Shown piece by piece: positions 1-10,635 of a DNA stretch of 13,909 bases. Within the stretch, counting starts at the first letter, position 1. Each line of letters starts with the position of its first letter. Under the pieces are notes generated by a model. That model did no database searches. It had not been told where the DNA came from and was given only the letters and a program-made list of their open reading frames with translations. This DNA comes from Gammaproteobacteria bacterium UBA4421 (GTDB taxonomy: Bacteria > Pseudomonadota > Gammaproteobacteria > Pseudomonadales > Azotimanducaceae), in NCBI GenBank assembly GCA_002389675.1, contig DGQF01000045.1, positions 1,089 to 14,997 on the forward strand, in the 5' to 3' direction. Both the position numbers and the translations under genes were made by a program.

Positions 1-1067
1 GTGTCTGCTGTTTCGCCAGATTGAGAAATGGTCACAAAAAGACTTTGTGGTAAAACCGCCAGGGGGCGGTATCGGAATTCAGAAGCGATCTCCACTTGGC
101 AGGGAATCCCAACCAGCTCTTCGATCCAATAACGCGCAACCGACGCAGCATAAAAACTAGTACCGCAGGCCACTATAGTGACCGCCTGAACACCATCAAA
201 AATGTTTTTCGCGCTAACGCCAAAGGCCGGCTCTAATACCTGAGAACGGCCTAAACGACCCTCAAGGGTCTGATTAATGACTTTAGGCTGCTCAAAAATC
301 TCCTTGAGCATATGGTGTCGGTAATTGCCTTTATCCACATCGTCTCGACTCATCTCAACGTGAACATCAGCTCGCACAACGCTCTGGTCGTCGATATTCC
401 ATATCGAAAGGCTGTCTTTTCGAAGCTCTACCAGATCACCTTCTTCTAGGAAAACAAACCGGTCAGTCACAGGCTTGAGAGCCAACACATCGGAGGCAAT
501 GAAATTTTCACCAATGCCCTTGCCGATGACCAATGGACTGCCTGAGCGCGCAGCAATAATCCGGCCGGGGTCGTCACTACAAATCACACCTATTGCATAC
601 GCACCTTCCAAACGCTTGAGTGTTGCGCGAACCGCATCCAGCAAGACCAACCCACTGACCATGAAGTAATCTACCAAATGGGCAACCGTTTCTGAGTCGG
701 TCTCAGATTCAAAGCGATAACCTGCTGCCTGCAATTCATCACGAAGGATTTCGTAATTTTCAATAATCCCATTGTGAACAACACAGACCCGGTTTGAACG
801 ATGCGGGTGTGCGTTTTTTTCAGAAGGTGCACCGTGAGTAGCCCAGCGGGTATGAGCAATGCCGACGTGACCCGCGATTGGGAATTCTGCAATATTGCGC
901 GCTAAAGATTGTACTTTTCCAGCTTCACGTCGCCGGGAAAGTTCACCATCGCCGTCAATCACCGCAAGCCCAGCGGAGTCATAACCGCGATATTCCAACC
1001 GGTTGAGCCCTTCAAGCAGAATGGCCGGCACGTTCCGGTCGGCGACAGCACCCACTATTCCACACAT
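1..1067 (-). CDS. glmS: Glutamine--fructose-6-phosphate aminotransferase (isomerizing), 3' end outside the window
   Basis: GlmS makes glucosamine-6-phosphate from fructose-6-phosphate and glutamine in the cytoplasm, the first committed step to UDP-GlcNAc. I read 355 uninterrupted codons from the ATG at 1067 to the window edge; E. coli GlmS is 609 residues, so about 58% is visible. The protein starts MCGIVGAV, with Cys2 as the N-terminal nucleophile of the class II glutaminase domain. Further glutaminase motifs are RGYDSAG (27-33), HTRWATHG (72-79) and HNGIIENY (98-105). The first sugar-isomerase (SIS) domain follows, with CGTS at 301-304 and SQSGETAD at 348-355, where the sequence is cut. The start lies one base after the glmU stop, with an AGGA ribosome site inside the end of glmU, so the two are very probably co-transcribed and translationally coupled. 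There is no sign of a frameshift. Identity is very secure. Confidence 0.97.
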   Translation of the reverse strand, partial: MCGIVGAVADRNVPAILLEGLNRLEYRGYDSAGLAVIDGDGELSRRREAGKVQSLARNIAEFPIAGHVGIAHTRWATHGAPSEKNAHPHRSNRVCVVHNGIIENYEILRDELQAAGYRFESETDSETVAHLVDYFMVSGLVLLDAVRATLKRLEGAYAIGVICSDDPGRIIAARSGSPLVIGKGIGENFIASDVLALKPVTDRFVFLEEGDLVELRKDSLSIWNIDDQSVVRADVHVEMSRDDVDKGNYRHHMLKEIFEQPKVINQTLEGRLGRSQVLEPAFGVSAKNIFDGVQAVTIVACGTSFYAASVARYWIEELVGIPCQVEIASEFRYRPLAVLPQSLFVTISQSGETAD

Positions 1068-1068
1068 G

Positions 1069-2436
1069 CTATTGTCCTTTTCTCTGATCCGGGCGCACCC
1101 AGCCCTTGATATTGCGCTGCTTAGCTCGGCCTACTGCAAGCTCCGTTGGCGCCACAGGCACCGTCACAGTAGAGCCCGCCGCAATGAAGGCACCGTCACC
1201 AATCTCCAATGGTGCAACTAGGGTTGAGTTAGTGCCTATAAAAGCACCATCACCGATATGAGTTTGATGTTTGTCAACGCCATCATAGTTGCAGGTCACC
1301 GTACCAGCGCCAACGTTAGAATCCGCGCCAATAATGGCGTCACCCAAATAAGCAAGATGGCCGGCTTTGGTTCCCTGACCTAAGTGAGATTTCTTAATTT
1401 CAACAAAGTTGCCGACCTTTACGCCCGCATCCAACTGTGTTCCCGGCCTAATGCGGGCAAATGGACCTAAGCTACAATGATCCGCCACGACTGCTTGCTC
1501 GATGACGGTATGCGGCAAAATCTCGGTATGATCTCCGATAATCGAGTCAATAATGACCGTGCCCGCGCCCACGCTCACACCCTCCCCGAGAGTGACGTCT
1601 CCATGGAGAATAACGTTAACGTCAATAAAGCAGTCCTTGCCTGCGTTAACCGTGCCTCGAACATCAACCCGCTGGGGATCAGCAAGGGTTACGCCACCGC
1701 GCATCAGCGCGTGTGCTTGGCGTGTCTGAAAAACGCGCTCCAGTTCAGCTAATTGCACACGATCATTCACGCCAGTCACGTCCTCTGGGAACGGCGCTAA
1801 AATGCCTTCAATCTTTACCCCATCAGCCACAGCCAAAGCGATGATATCGGTTAGATAGTATTCTCCTTGGGCATTATTGGGGCGAATTTGAGTTAACCAG
1901 GTTTTGAGTGCACGAGTAGGCACCGCCATAATTCCAGAATTGATCTCTCGCAAAGCAATCTGCGCTGGATCTGCATCTTTATATTCAACAATACGGGTTA
2001 TCGCACCGGACGGATCACGCACAATGCGTCCCAACTCAGCGGGATCGTCAAATACAGACGTAATCAAACCCACCTTTTCAGCCAAAGCGGCATTCACCGC
2101 TTGCTCTAGCGTTTCAAGGGCAACCAGCGGGACGTCTCCATAGAGCACTAAGACGACGCCATCATCTGCGATATCAGCGACAGCAAGTTGCACAGCGTGG
2201 CCCGTACCCAGCTGTGTTTCTTGGTGTACATATCTGACCTGCTCTCCAAGATGTTTAATCACCTGTTCTGACTGATGACCAACAACGACGGTTGTTGAGC
2301 GAGGATTCAGCGCCATCGCCTGTGCATACACATGTTGAATTAAAGTGCGGCCGGCTAATTTATGGAGAACTTTAGCTTGACCAGATTGCATCCGAGAGCC
2401 TTTACCGGCGGCAAGGACAATAATGTCAGAGTGCAT
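1069..2436 (-). CDS. glmU: Bifunctional UDP-N-acetylglucosamine pyrophosphorylase / glucosamine-1-phosphate N-acetyltransferase
   Basis: GlmU acetylates glucosamine-1-phosphate with acetyl-CoA and then couples it to UTP, giving UDP-GlcNAc for peptidoglycan and LPS. From the ATG at 2436 the protein has 455 residues (E. coli 456). The N-terminal uridyltransferase domain shows LAAGKGSRM (8-16), KVLH (22-25), LGTGHAV (76-82) and the metal-site motif YGDVPL (99-104). From about residue 250 the C-terminal half is a left-handed beta-helix of hexapeptide repeats. It carries the acetyltransferase motif KAGHLAYLGDA, with the likely catalytic His360, and GAGTVTCNYDG. An in-frame TTG at 2451 would add five residues (MASRF), but neither start has a convincing Shine-Dalgarno. 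I prefer the ATG because it matches family length. The gene lies 147 bases downstream of atpC and one base upstream of glmS. Confidence 0.97.
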   Translation of the reverse strand: MHSDIIVLAAGKGSRMQSGQAKVLHKLAGRTLIQHVYAQAMALNPRSTTVVVGHQSEQVIKHLGEQVRYVHQETQLGTGHAVQLAVADIADDGVVLVLYGDVPLVALETLEQAVNAALAEKVGLITSVFDDPAELGRIVRDPSGAITRIVEYKDADPAQIALREINSGIMAVPTRALKTWLTQIRPNNAQGEYYLTDIIALAVADGVKIEGILAPFPEDVTGVNDRVQLAELERVFQTRQAHALMRGGVTLADPQRVDVRGTVNAGKDCFIDVNVILHGDVTLGEGVSVGAGTVIIDSIIGDHTEILPHTVIEQAVVADHCSLGPFARIRPGTQLDAGVKVGNFVEIKKSHLGQGTKAGHLAYLGDAIIGADSNVGAGTVTCNYDGVDKHQTHIGDGAFIGTNSTLVAPLEIGDGAFIAAGSTVTVPVAPTELAVGRAKQRNIKGWVRPDQRKGQ

Positions 2437-2467
2437 AAAACGGGACGCCAAAAACTAAGATTGGGCC

Positions 2468-2490
2468 AGTATATCTCGTTTCAAGGCTTA
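2468..2490 (-). promoter_or_regulatory. Weak candidate promoter for glmU-glmS
   Basis: The 147-base gap between atpC and glmU contains TATACT on the minus strand (2468-2473), a five-of-six match to the sigma70 -10 box, about 32 bases before the glmU ATG. No good -35 box sits 16-18 bases upstream; the hexamers there are CTCTTT or similar. This could give glmUS independent transcription, but read-through from the atp operon is equally possible. Low confidence. Confidence 0.25.
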
Positions 2491-2562
2491 AAGAGGCGCA
2501 CAAAATCACACCCTAGATCCACAAGCGTGACTCAAATCGTAACCAAAGCGTTTAGGCTCAAT

Positions 2563-2596
2563 GTTGCGACGCGTGTAACCCCGTTACCGGCGCAAC
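2563..2596 (-). other. Nested inverted repeat spanning the atpC stop codon
   Basis: On the minus strand an outer GTTGCG/CGCAAC pair (2591-2596 with 2563-2568) encloses an inner GTAAC/GTTAC pair (2583-2587 with 2575-2579) around a three-base loop. The atpC TAA lies inside the inner arm. No U-tract follows, so it does not look like an intrinsic terminator. It could instead be a 3' stabilising or processing hairpin at the end of the atp message. Confidence 0.4.
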
Positions 2597-3003
2597 TTGC
2601 GTAACTCTTCCAACGTGCGTTGCTGGGCCACCGCTTCCGCAAGCATCGCTGCCGCCGCTGAAAAATCAAACCCAGCGGCTTGATCTCTTATGGCGTTCTC
2701 TGCAGCTTCCCTGGCCTCGGCAGCCGAAGCTTCGTTAATATCATCAGCTCTTAATGCCGTATCGGCTAGAATAGTCACCATGCCAGGCTGAATCTCGATA
2801 TATCCACCAGAGGCAAAAAAGACTTCCTCTGCACCATCCTCAAGCGTTAACGTCACGGGCCCAGGTTGGATCCCGGTCAGCAAAGGTGCATGGCCTGGAT
2901 GAATACCAAGCCCGCCAATGGTACCCACGGCGGTCAACTTCGTCACCGCACCAGAGAATAACTGACGCTCAGCACTCACAATTTCACAGAGCATGGTAGC
3001 CAT
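2584..3003 (-). CDS. atpC: F1Fo ATP synthase epsilon subunit
   Basis: Epsilon is part of the central stalk of F1. It contacts gamma and the c-ring and can inhibit ATP hydrolysis through its C-terminal helices. The protein has 139 residues, the same as E. coli AtpC. The N-terminal beta-sandwich (about 1-86) carries the conserved IVSAERQLFSG (8-18), GIHPGHAPLL (33-42) and ILADTALR motifs. The C-terminal part (about 90-139) is the expected alanine- and glutamate-rich helical hairpin. The ATG at 3003 has an AGGAA ribosome site six bases upstream; a second ATG at 2994 lacks this. It is the last atp gene, 21 bases after atpD, and its stop lies within an inverted repeat. Confidence 0.97.
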   Translation of the reverse strand: MATMLCEIVSAERQLFSGAVTKLTAVGTIGGLGIHPGHAPLLTGIQPGPVTLTLEDGAEEVFFASGGYIEIQPGMVTILADTALRADDINEASAAEAREAAENAIRDQAAGFDFSAAAAMLAEAVAQQRTLEELRKLRR

Positions 3004-3024
3004 GTCAGGTTCCTACGCGATTAA

Positions 3025-4488
<1,464 letters not shown>

Positions 4489-4498
4489 TTAGGGCTGC

Positions 4499-5359
4499 CT
4501 ACACCGCCGCCGCACCACTGACAATTTCTGCAATCTCTTGTGTAATCGCCGCTTGACGAGCGTTGTTATAAATAAGCTGTAATTCTTCGATCAGCTTTTC
4601 AGCGTTCTCTGTTGCGCTTTTCATTGCAATCATTTTTGCCGCCTGCTCGCAGGCGCCGTTTTCAATCACCGCTTGGTAAACCTGAGCTTCGATAAACCGC
4701 ATCACCAAACCTTCGATAAGCTGGCGTGCATCCGGCTCATAAATATAGTCCCAACGGTGCTGGTATTGATTATCCTCGTCCGGGTCTAACGGTAAAAGCT
4801 GACGCACCGTTGGTTGCTGCGTCATGGTGTTGACAAACTCATTACTGGCGATATAAAGACGATCAATTTCACCCGCTTCATATTTGTCTAACATGACTTT
4901 GACCCCGCCGATCAAGTCTGCAAGGGCTGGGCCCTCGCCAACATCGTTCATGACAGAGACGATATTGGCGCGCACAGAGCGAAAGAACGGGCCCGCTTTA
5001 TTGCCAATCAGGCCCAAATCCGTCTCGATCTTTTTGTGATGCCAATCCGCCATTTCTTTGACGATGGTTCGGAAAAGATTCACGTTCAAACCGCCGCACA
5101 AGCCCCGATCGGTAGACACCACAATATATCCAACGCGTTTTATTTCGCGTTCTTTCATGTAAATGTGTTTGTGTTCAGGATTGGCGTTTGCAAGATGGCC
5201 GATAACAGAGCGCACGCGCTCGCTGTAGGGCTTTCCGTGACGCATTTTGTCTTGAGTTCGGCGCATTTTGCTGGCCGCGACCATTTGCATAGCGCTGGTG
5301 ATCTTCTGCGTATTCGAAACGCTATTGATCTTGGTTTTTATTTCTTTTCCGACAGCCAT
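4499..5359 (-). CDS. atpG: F1Fo ATP synthase gamma subunit
   Basis: Gamma is the rotating central shaft of F1, coupling c-ring rotation to catalysis in beta. The protein has 286 residues (E. coli 287). Two long terminal helices form the coiled-coil shaft: the N-terminal [14 protein letters not shown]...[14 protein letters not shown] segment and the C-terminal segment with [20 protein letters not shown] and [19 protein letters not shown]. The middle Rossmann-like part carries [12 protein letters not shown] (about 82-93). It sits between atpA (42-base gap) and atpD (85-base gap), the usual bacterial order. The 85 bases after its stop (4414-4498) hold only the atpD ribosome site and a short weak ACAG/CTGT hairpin; I see no convincing promoter there. 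Confidence 0.97.
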   Translation of the reverse strand: MAVGKEIKTKINSVSNTQKITSAMQMVAASKMRRTQDKMRHGKPYSERVRSVIGHLANANPEHKHIYMKEREIKRVGYIVVSTDRGLCGGLNVNLFRTIVKEMADWHHKKIETDLGLIGNKAGPFFRSVRANIVSVMNDVGEGPALADLIGGVKVMLDKYEAGEIDRLYIASNEFVNTMTQQPTVRQLLPLDPDEDNQYQHRWDYIYEPDARQLIEGLVMRFIEAQVYQAVIENGACEQAAKMIAMKSATENAEKLIEELQLIYNNARQAAITQEIAEIVSGAAAV

Positions 5360-5401
5360 CTATGCATTCCGGTTGTTATGAGCGTAAGTCTTCACCGCTA
5401 A

Positions 5402-6946
5402 TTAGAAAGACTGTGTGGCTTTGAATGATTCGATTGCACCGCGCAACGTATCAACCACCTCAGCATTATAGGTACCGTTGGCATCAATATCGTTCATGAA
5501 ATCCGCATGCTCGGCGCGCAAATAACTCAACAACGCAGCTTCAAAATCCAAGACCTTGGCGACCTCAACATCCCGCAAAAAACCTTCGTTGGCGGCAAAC
5601 AAGGAAGCGCCCATTTCCGCAACGGACATTGGAGAGTATTGCTTCTGCTTCATCAGTTCCGTTACACGCTCGCCATGCTCAAGCTGTCGGCGCGTCGCAT
5701 CATCTAAGTCAGAAGCAAACTGGGAAAACGCCGCCAATTCTCGATACTGCGCCAGCGCCAGCTTGATGCCGCCAGAGATTTTCTTAATAAAAGGGGTCTG
5801 AGCACTACCACCTACCCGCGACACTGAAGTACCAGGATTCATTGCCGGGCGCAGACCAGAGTTAAAGGCTTGCGTTTCAAGAAAGATTTGTCCGTCCGTG
5901 ATCGAAATAACGTTTGTGGGTACAAACGCAGATATGTCACCGGCCTGCGTTTCAATAATCGGCAATGCGGTCAACGAACCCGTTTGCCCTTTTACCGCAC
6001 CATTGGTGTGCGCTTCAACGTAGTCTGCGTTGACCCGAGCAGCCCGCTCCAGTAATCGCGAGTGAAGATAGAAAACGTCACCTGGGTATGCTTCTCGTCC
6101 GGGTGGACGCTTGAGCAGCAGTGATATTTGGCGATAAGCCCAGGCTTGCTTAGTCAAATCGTCATAGATAATTAACGCATCTTCTCCGTTGTCACGGAAA
6201 TATTCACCCATTGAGCATCCAGAATACGGCGCAATAAACTGCATCGGTGCTGGGTCTGCGGCACCGGCAACCACAACGGTTGTATACTCCAGCGCGCCAT
6301 ACTCTTCTAGCGTTCGCACTAACGTCGCAACAGTCGACATCTTTTGACCGATAGCCACGTATACGCACTTTATGCCGCTTCGCTTCTGATTAATGATGGC
6401 ATCAATCGCGATGGCAGTTTTACCAATTTGACGGTCAGATATAATCAACTCACGCTGACCGCGACCTATTGGCACCATTGCGTCCACACACTTCAGACCA
6501 ATCTGCACGGGCTGGTCCACCGATTGGCGGGCAATAACCCCTGGGGCGACCTTCTCGATCGGAGCCGTCTCCGTTGCATTCAAAGGACCCTTTCCGTCGA
6601 TGGGATTTCCCAGCGCGTCAACAACACGCCCCAACAGTTCGCGGCCAACCGGTACTTCAAGAATTCGGCCGGTACAGCGAGCGGTCATTCCCTCTGTTAA
6701 GCCCTCGTAAGCACCTAGAACAACAACACCAACAGAGTCGCGCTCCAAGTTAAGCGCCATTCCGTAAAGGCCACCGTCAAATTCGATCATCTCACCGTAT
6801 TGAGCATCAGCAAGGCCGTGTATTCGCACAATACCATCCGAGACACCTACGATTGTTCCTTCGTTTTGTGCTTCTGCTTTGACATCTAAACCTTGAATGC
6901 GGTTCTTGATGATGTCACTGATTTCAGAAGGGTTGAGTTGCTGCAT
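5402..6946 (-). CDS. atpA: F1Fo ATP synthase alpha subunit, with altered Walker A motif
   Basis: Alpha alternates with beta in the F1 hexamer, holds the noncatalytic nucleotide sites and donates the arginine finger to the catalytic sites. The protein has 514 residues (E. coli 513) and aligns throughout. The beta-barrel is about 1-95 and the nucleotide-binding domain about 96-380. The arginine finger is Arg377 in SVSRVGG, and [19 protein letters not shown] starts the C-terminal domain. The oddity is Walker A: the E. coli GDRQTGKT reads SDRQIGKT here (170-177), with the first Gly changed to Ser and Thr to Ile, while Gly175, Lys176 and Thr177 are kept. I confirmed these codons directly (TCT and ATT). 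The ATG at 6946 has a strong AAGGAAG site and follows atpH by 20 bases. Confidence 0.97.
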   Translation of the reverse strand: MQQLNPSEISDIIKNRIQGLDVKAEAQNEGTIVGVSDGIVRIHGLADAQYGEMIEFDGGLYGMALNLERDSVGVVVLGAYEGLTEGMTARCTGRILEVPVGRELLGRVVDALGNPIDGKGPLNATETAPIEKVAPGVIARQSVDQPVQIGLKCVDAMVPIGRGQRELIISDRQIGKTAIAIDAIINQKRSGIKCVYVAIGQKMSTVATLVRTLEEYGALEYTTVVVAGAADPAPMQFIAPYSGCSMGEYFRDNGEDALIIYDDLTKQAWAYRQISLLLKRPPGREAYPGDVFYLHSRLLERAARVNADYVEAHTNGAVKGQTGSLTALPIIETQAGDISAFVPTNVISITDGQIFLETQAFNSGLRPAMNPGTSVSRVGGSAQTPFIKKISGGIKLALAQYRELAAFSQFASDLDDATRRQLEHGERVTELMKQKQYSPMSVAEMGASLFAANEGFLRDVEVAKVLDFEAALLSYLRAEHADFMNDIDANGTYNAEVVDTLRGAIESFKATQSF

Positions 6947-6966
6947 CTGAGCTTCCTTTTAAAAAT

Positions 6967-7506
6967 CTATAATTGCTCTAGCGTCTCGGCGAGCTTATTC
7001 AGCTTGCCGCGAACGGAGCCGTCGATGACCATATCGCCCGCCCGAATGACCGCGCCACCAATAAGGGCTGGGTCTACACGGGATTCGATCGACACTTCTT
7101 TGTTAAATTTGCGATTCAGCGCCTCTTTCAAGGCGTCGCTCTGCGCTGCACTGAGCTCAAATGCGGAAACGACCTCGACCTCGAGGTTTTTAAGCTCTTC
7201 AGCACGTAACGCTTCGAATTGCTCACGAACCTCACCAATCAACAGTAACCGGTCGTGTTCCGCCAGCGATTGCAAAAACGCCACGCCACGAGCATCCAAT
7301 TCGTCATCGCATAATTGCGCCAGTCGTTCAGACTTAGCCCCGGAGGCTAAATCCGGGCTACTCAATAGCCGACTAACCGCATCGTGCTGAACCGTCGCGT
7401 CGAGCACTGCCAGCATTGATGACCATTGGTTAAGGCTGTTTTCCGATTTAGCCAAGCTAAAAACAGCATTCGCGTAGGGACGGGCAATGGTTGCAAGCTC
7501 TGCCAC
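6967..7506 (-). CDS. atpH: F1Fo ATP synthase delta subunit
   Basis: Delta sits on top of F1 and ties the alpha subunits to the b dimer of the peripheral stalk. The protein has 179 residues (E. coli 177). It opens MAELATIARPYANAVFSLA, the typical delta N-terminus that begins its helical domain. The C-terminal domain has the family's VDPALIGGAVIRAGDMVIDG stretch followed by the closing helix KLNKLAETLEQL. The start is GTG at 7506, only three bases after the atpF TAA and without a strong Shine-Dalgarno, so translation is probably coupled to atpF. Confidence 0.96.
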   Translation of the reverse strand: MAELATIARPYANAVFSLAKSENSLNQWSSMLAVLDATVQHDAVSRLLSSPDLASGAKSERLAQLCDDELDARGVAFLQSLAEHDRLLLIGEVREQFEALRAEELKNLEVEVVSAFELSAAQSDALKEALNRKFNKEVSIESRVDPALIGGAVIRAGDMVIDGSVRGKLNKLAETLEQL

Positions 7507-7509
7507 CGC

Positions 7510-7980
7510 TTAGAGCTCTGCGGCCAAACGATCGAGCATGTCGTTGTGCTTTGACGCATCAACACTGTCTTCCAGTACTTGCTCTGCTCCGCTGATCACC
7601 AGCGTAGACACCTGAGCGCGCAGCACCTCTTTGGCCCGATTTATTTCTTGATCAATTTCGGCTTTCGCGGCATCCATCAACCGTTCACCTTCTTCGCGCG
7701 CTTCGGTTTTGGCTTCTTCCACCATTTGGCTCGCACGTTGCCGCGCCTGCTCCAAAATATCTGCCGCAGCGGCTTTGGCTTGTGCCATTTCGGCTTCAGC
7801 ACCACTTGCTGCTTCCGCAAGTTTCTTTTCAGCCTCTTCAGAGGCACGCAAACCTGCGGCGATGGCTTCTTGTCGCTCACGCATCATACCGACCAAGGGT
7901 GGCCAAATGAACTTCATGCAGAACCAAACGAAAACGGCAAAGGTGATCGATTGTCCTAACAAAGTAGCGGTTATGTTCAT
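7510..7980 (-). CDS. atpF: F1Fo ATP synthase b subunit
   Basis: Subunit b forms the dimeric peripheral stalk linking the membrane a subunit to delta and alpha. The protein has 156 residues, identical in length to E. coli AtpF. A single N-terminal membrane segment (about 5-28, with [19 protein letters not shown]) is followed by [12 protein letters not shown] long charged, alanine-rich helix then runs to the C-terminus and forms the right-handed coiled coil of the stator. There is one b gene and no b' paralogue, as expected in this group. The ATG at 7980 has only a weak GAGAAG site. It lies 76 bases after atpE, in a gap containing a hairpin. Confidence 0.97.
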   Translation of the reverse strand: MNITATLLGQSITFAVFVWFCMKFIWPPLVGMMRERQEAIAAGLRASEEAEKKLAEAASGAEAEMAQAKAAAADILEQARQRASQMVEEAKTEAREEGERLMDAAKAEIDQEINRAKEVLRAQVSTLVISGAEQVLEDSVDASKHNDMLDRLAAEL

Positions 7981-8004
7981 CGCACTTCTCTAATTTATGA
8001 ATAG

Positions 8005-8014
8005 GTTTCGAAAC
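8005..8014. repeat. Perfect 10-base palindrome in the atpE-atpF gap
   Basis: GTTTCGAAAC reads the same on both strands, 25 bases before the atpF start. In RNA it could form only a very short hairpin. It might be a protein site or chance; no function is claimed. Confidence 0.3.
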
Positions 8015-8039
8015 GTCGAGCCAAACTGTTTCCTGGCGT

Positions 8040-8056
8040 GGCCCGACAGCCGGGTC

Positions 8057-8057
<1 letters not shown>
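8040..8057 (-). other. Hairpin just after the atpE stop
   Basis: On the minus strand the first bases after the atpE stop read GGACCCGGCTGTCGGGCC. CCCG pairs with CGGG around a five-base loop, and outer GG pairs with CC across a mismatched A. No U-tract follows. A stem at the end of atpE could slow 3' decay and help keep atpE message abundant relative to the genes after it, matching the high c-subunit stoichiometry. That role is inference. Confidence 0.4.
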
Positions 8058-8350
<293 letters not shown>

Positions 8351-8359
8351 CTAAGATCA

Positions 8360-9214
<855 letters not shown>

Positions 9215-9538
9215 TCAGCGCAGCTTAGCGCCGCTCAAGTAACCTAACTGCATGACCACAAAAGTCACAAAAAAACCGATTGGCTCTATCGCCTGCGTCA
9301 CCAAAAACAGAGCCATTAAAACAATCGTCAGCACGCTCTTTAACGCGGAATGCAAAAGGATCCGCGTTGGGTTCAATGTGCGGCTCTGTACCCAAGCAAA
9401 ATATGCCCCGGGTAATATCACCGCAACAGCTGCAAGTCCTGCTGCATGACCCGAAGCGTTGTCCGCCACAAAAAAAAGCAAAGTAGACAACCCGCCCAAA
9501 ACACCCTGAACAGCAATTATTTTAAATGCGACGTTCAC
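9215..9538 (-). CDS. atpI: ATP synthase assembly protein I
   Basis: AtpI is a small membrane protein encoded first in many atp operons. It helps c-ring assembly or stability and is not a subunit of the finished enzyme. Four hydrophobic segments are visible from the GTG start: about 3-24, 30-50, 64-81 and 86-102. The sequence is weakly conserved, as usual for AtpI; membrane pattern, length and position before atpB support the call. I chose GTG at 9538 (107 residues) because it has a GAAAGG site six bases upstream. The longer TTG at 9574 (119 residues) has no ribosome site and would lie within a few bases of the transcription start predicted from the promoter at 9584-9612. E. coli AtpI has 126 residues, so the longer form cannot be excluded. 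Confidence 0.85.
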   Translation of the reverse strand: MNVAFKIIAVQGVLGGLSTLLFFVADNASGHAAGLAAVAVILPGAYFAWVQSRTLNPTRILLHSALKSVLTIVLMALFLVTQAIEPIGFFVTFVVMQLGYLSGAKLR

Positions 9539-9583
9539 TGTGAGCCTTTCACCAAATCTAAAGGCCTGATTCAAGCGGCGCGA

Positions 9584-9612
9584 ATTATAGAGAAGCTATT
9601 CTCACCATTCAA
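9584..9612 (-). promoter_or_regulatory. Sigma70-type promoter of the atp operon
   Basis: In the 75-base parB-atpI gap the minus strand reads TTGAAT (9607-9612), a 17-base spacer, then a perfect TATAAT (9584-9589). This is a near-consensus housekeeping promoter pointing into atpI. Transcription should start near 9577, about 39 bases upstream of the GTG I chose for atpI. It lets the atp genes be transcribed independently of parAB. I saw no intrinsic terminator between parB and this promoter. Confidence 0.8.
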
Positions 9613-9649
9613 CAGGGAGCTGCGATAAACGACCATAATTTGCAATCTC

Positions 9650-10540
9650 TTAATCCTGCGTAACCCCCAAATGCTTAAGAATGCCGTCCAATTCTTCAAG
9701 ATTTGCATAAGTTAACGTGAGCGAACCTTGGCCCTGGACGGAGTATTTAATTTTCGCCACTGCGCCTATTTTTTCTGTAATTTGTTGCTCAAGTCGCCGA
9801 ACATCCGGGTCGGCAACCTCCGCGGTCGTTGTATGGTTTGCTTTTGCTGGCTGCCCTAATTGGCGTATCAAATTCTCGGTTTGACGAACGGACAGCCCTT
9901 GGTCAGTCACACGCTGGGCCATCTGGTCTTGGGCTAACCCATCTAAGGCCAAAAGCGCTCGGGCATGACCCATTTCCAGCTCACCATGTTCCAATAACCG
10001 TCGAGTGAAAGCGCCTAGATTCATAAGGCGTAATAAGTTTGCGATTGCCGCTCTGGACTTGCCAACGGCATCCGCGATTTGTTGTTGTGTCAGTGCAAAT
10101 TCATCGCGTAAACGAGCCAGACCCATAGCCTCTTCCATAGCGTTAAGATCTTCACGTTGCATATTTTCAATCAACGCCAAAGCGGAAGCTTCTTGGTCAG
10201 TAACCGTCTTGATCATCGCAGGAATGGCTGTCATTCCTGCCAACTGAGATGCTCGCCACCGTCGTTCACCCGCTATTAATTCATATCCCCCCTGCGGGCG
10301 TTGTCTAACCACAATTGGTTGCATTAATCCTTGTTCACGAATTGAATTAGCGAGATCTTGCAACGCATCTTGAGAAAAATGCCGCCGGGGTTGGTAGGAA
10401 CTGGGCTGAATTGATGCAATTTCGATTTCTGAAAAGGCATTCAACGTTTTTGATTCAACCTCATCTGGCGTGACTTCCGCAGAGATGCTGCGCTCCGAAA
10501 GCAACGCATCCAACCCTCGGCCCAATCTTTTTTTACTCAT
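9650..10540 (-). CDS. parB: Chromosome-partitioning protein ParB (Spo0J family)
   Basis: ParB binds parS sites near the origin, uses CTP to slide along DNA as a clamp and works with ParA and SMC in origin segregation. From the ATG at 10540 it has 296 residues and starts MSKKRLGRGLDALLSE, the typical chromosomal ParB N-terminus that contacts ParA. The N-terminal nucleotide-binding region has PRRHF (51-55), the CTP-motif GERRWRA (91-97) and IENMQREDLN (124-133). A helix-turn-helix follows at about 151-175 (LTQQQIADAVGKSRAAIANLL). The last 60 or so residues form the dimerisation domain. An ATG at 10570 would add ten residues (MKLSDGALIV) absent from the family pattern, and neither start has a clear ribosome site. 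The 95 bases before the start hold no other recognisable feature. Confidence 0.95.
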   Translation of the reverse strand: MSKKRLGRGLDALLSERSISAEVTPDEVESKTLNAFSEIEIASIQPSSYQPRRHFSQDALQDLANSIREQGLMQPIVVRQRPQGGYELIAGERRWRASQLAGMTAIPAMIKTVTDQEASALALIENMQREDLNAMEEAMGLARLRDEFALTQQQIADAVGKSRAAIANLLRLMNLGAFTRRLLEHGELEMGHARALLALDGLAQDQMAQRVTDQGLSVRQTENLIRQLGQPAKANHTTTAEVADPDVRRLEQQITEKIGAVAKIKYSVQGQGSLTLTYANLEELDGILKHLGVTQD

Positions 10541-10635
10541 GACAATCAGCGCCCCATCGCTCAATTTCATTCATCGCCGCGGGCACAATTGCTTCACGGC
10601 TGCACCACTCACACCCATCGCCTGAGGCATAAGAG

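Noticed and set aside
5069..5084. AGATTCACGTTCAAAC in atpG, resembling parS
   Set aside because: Only about 10 of 16 positions match the consensus and the right arm is broken; it lies in ordinary coding sequence.
6893..7390. Plus-strand open frame of 165 codons opposite atpH
   Set aside because: Serine- and arginine-rich translation is typical of the antisense of a real gene; atpH on the other strand is unambiguous.
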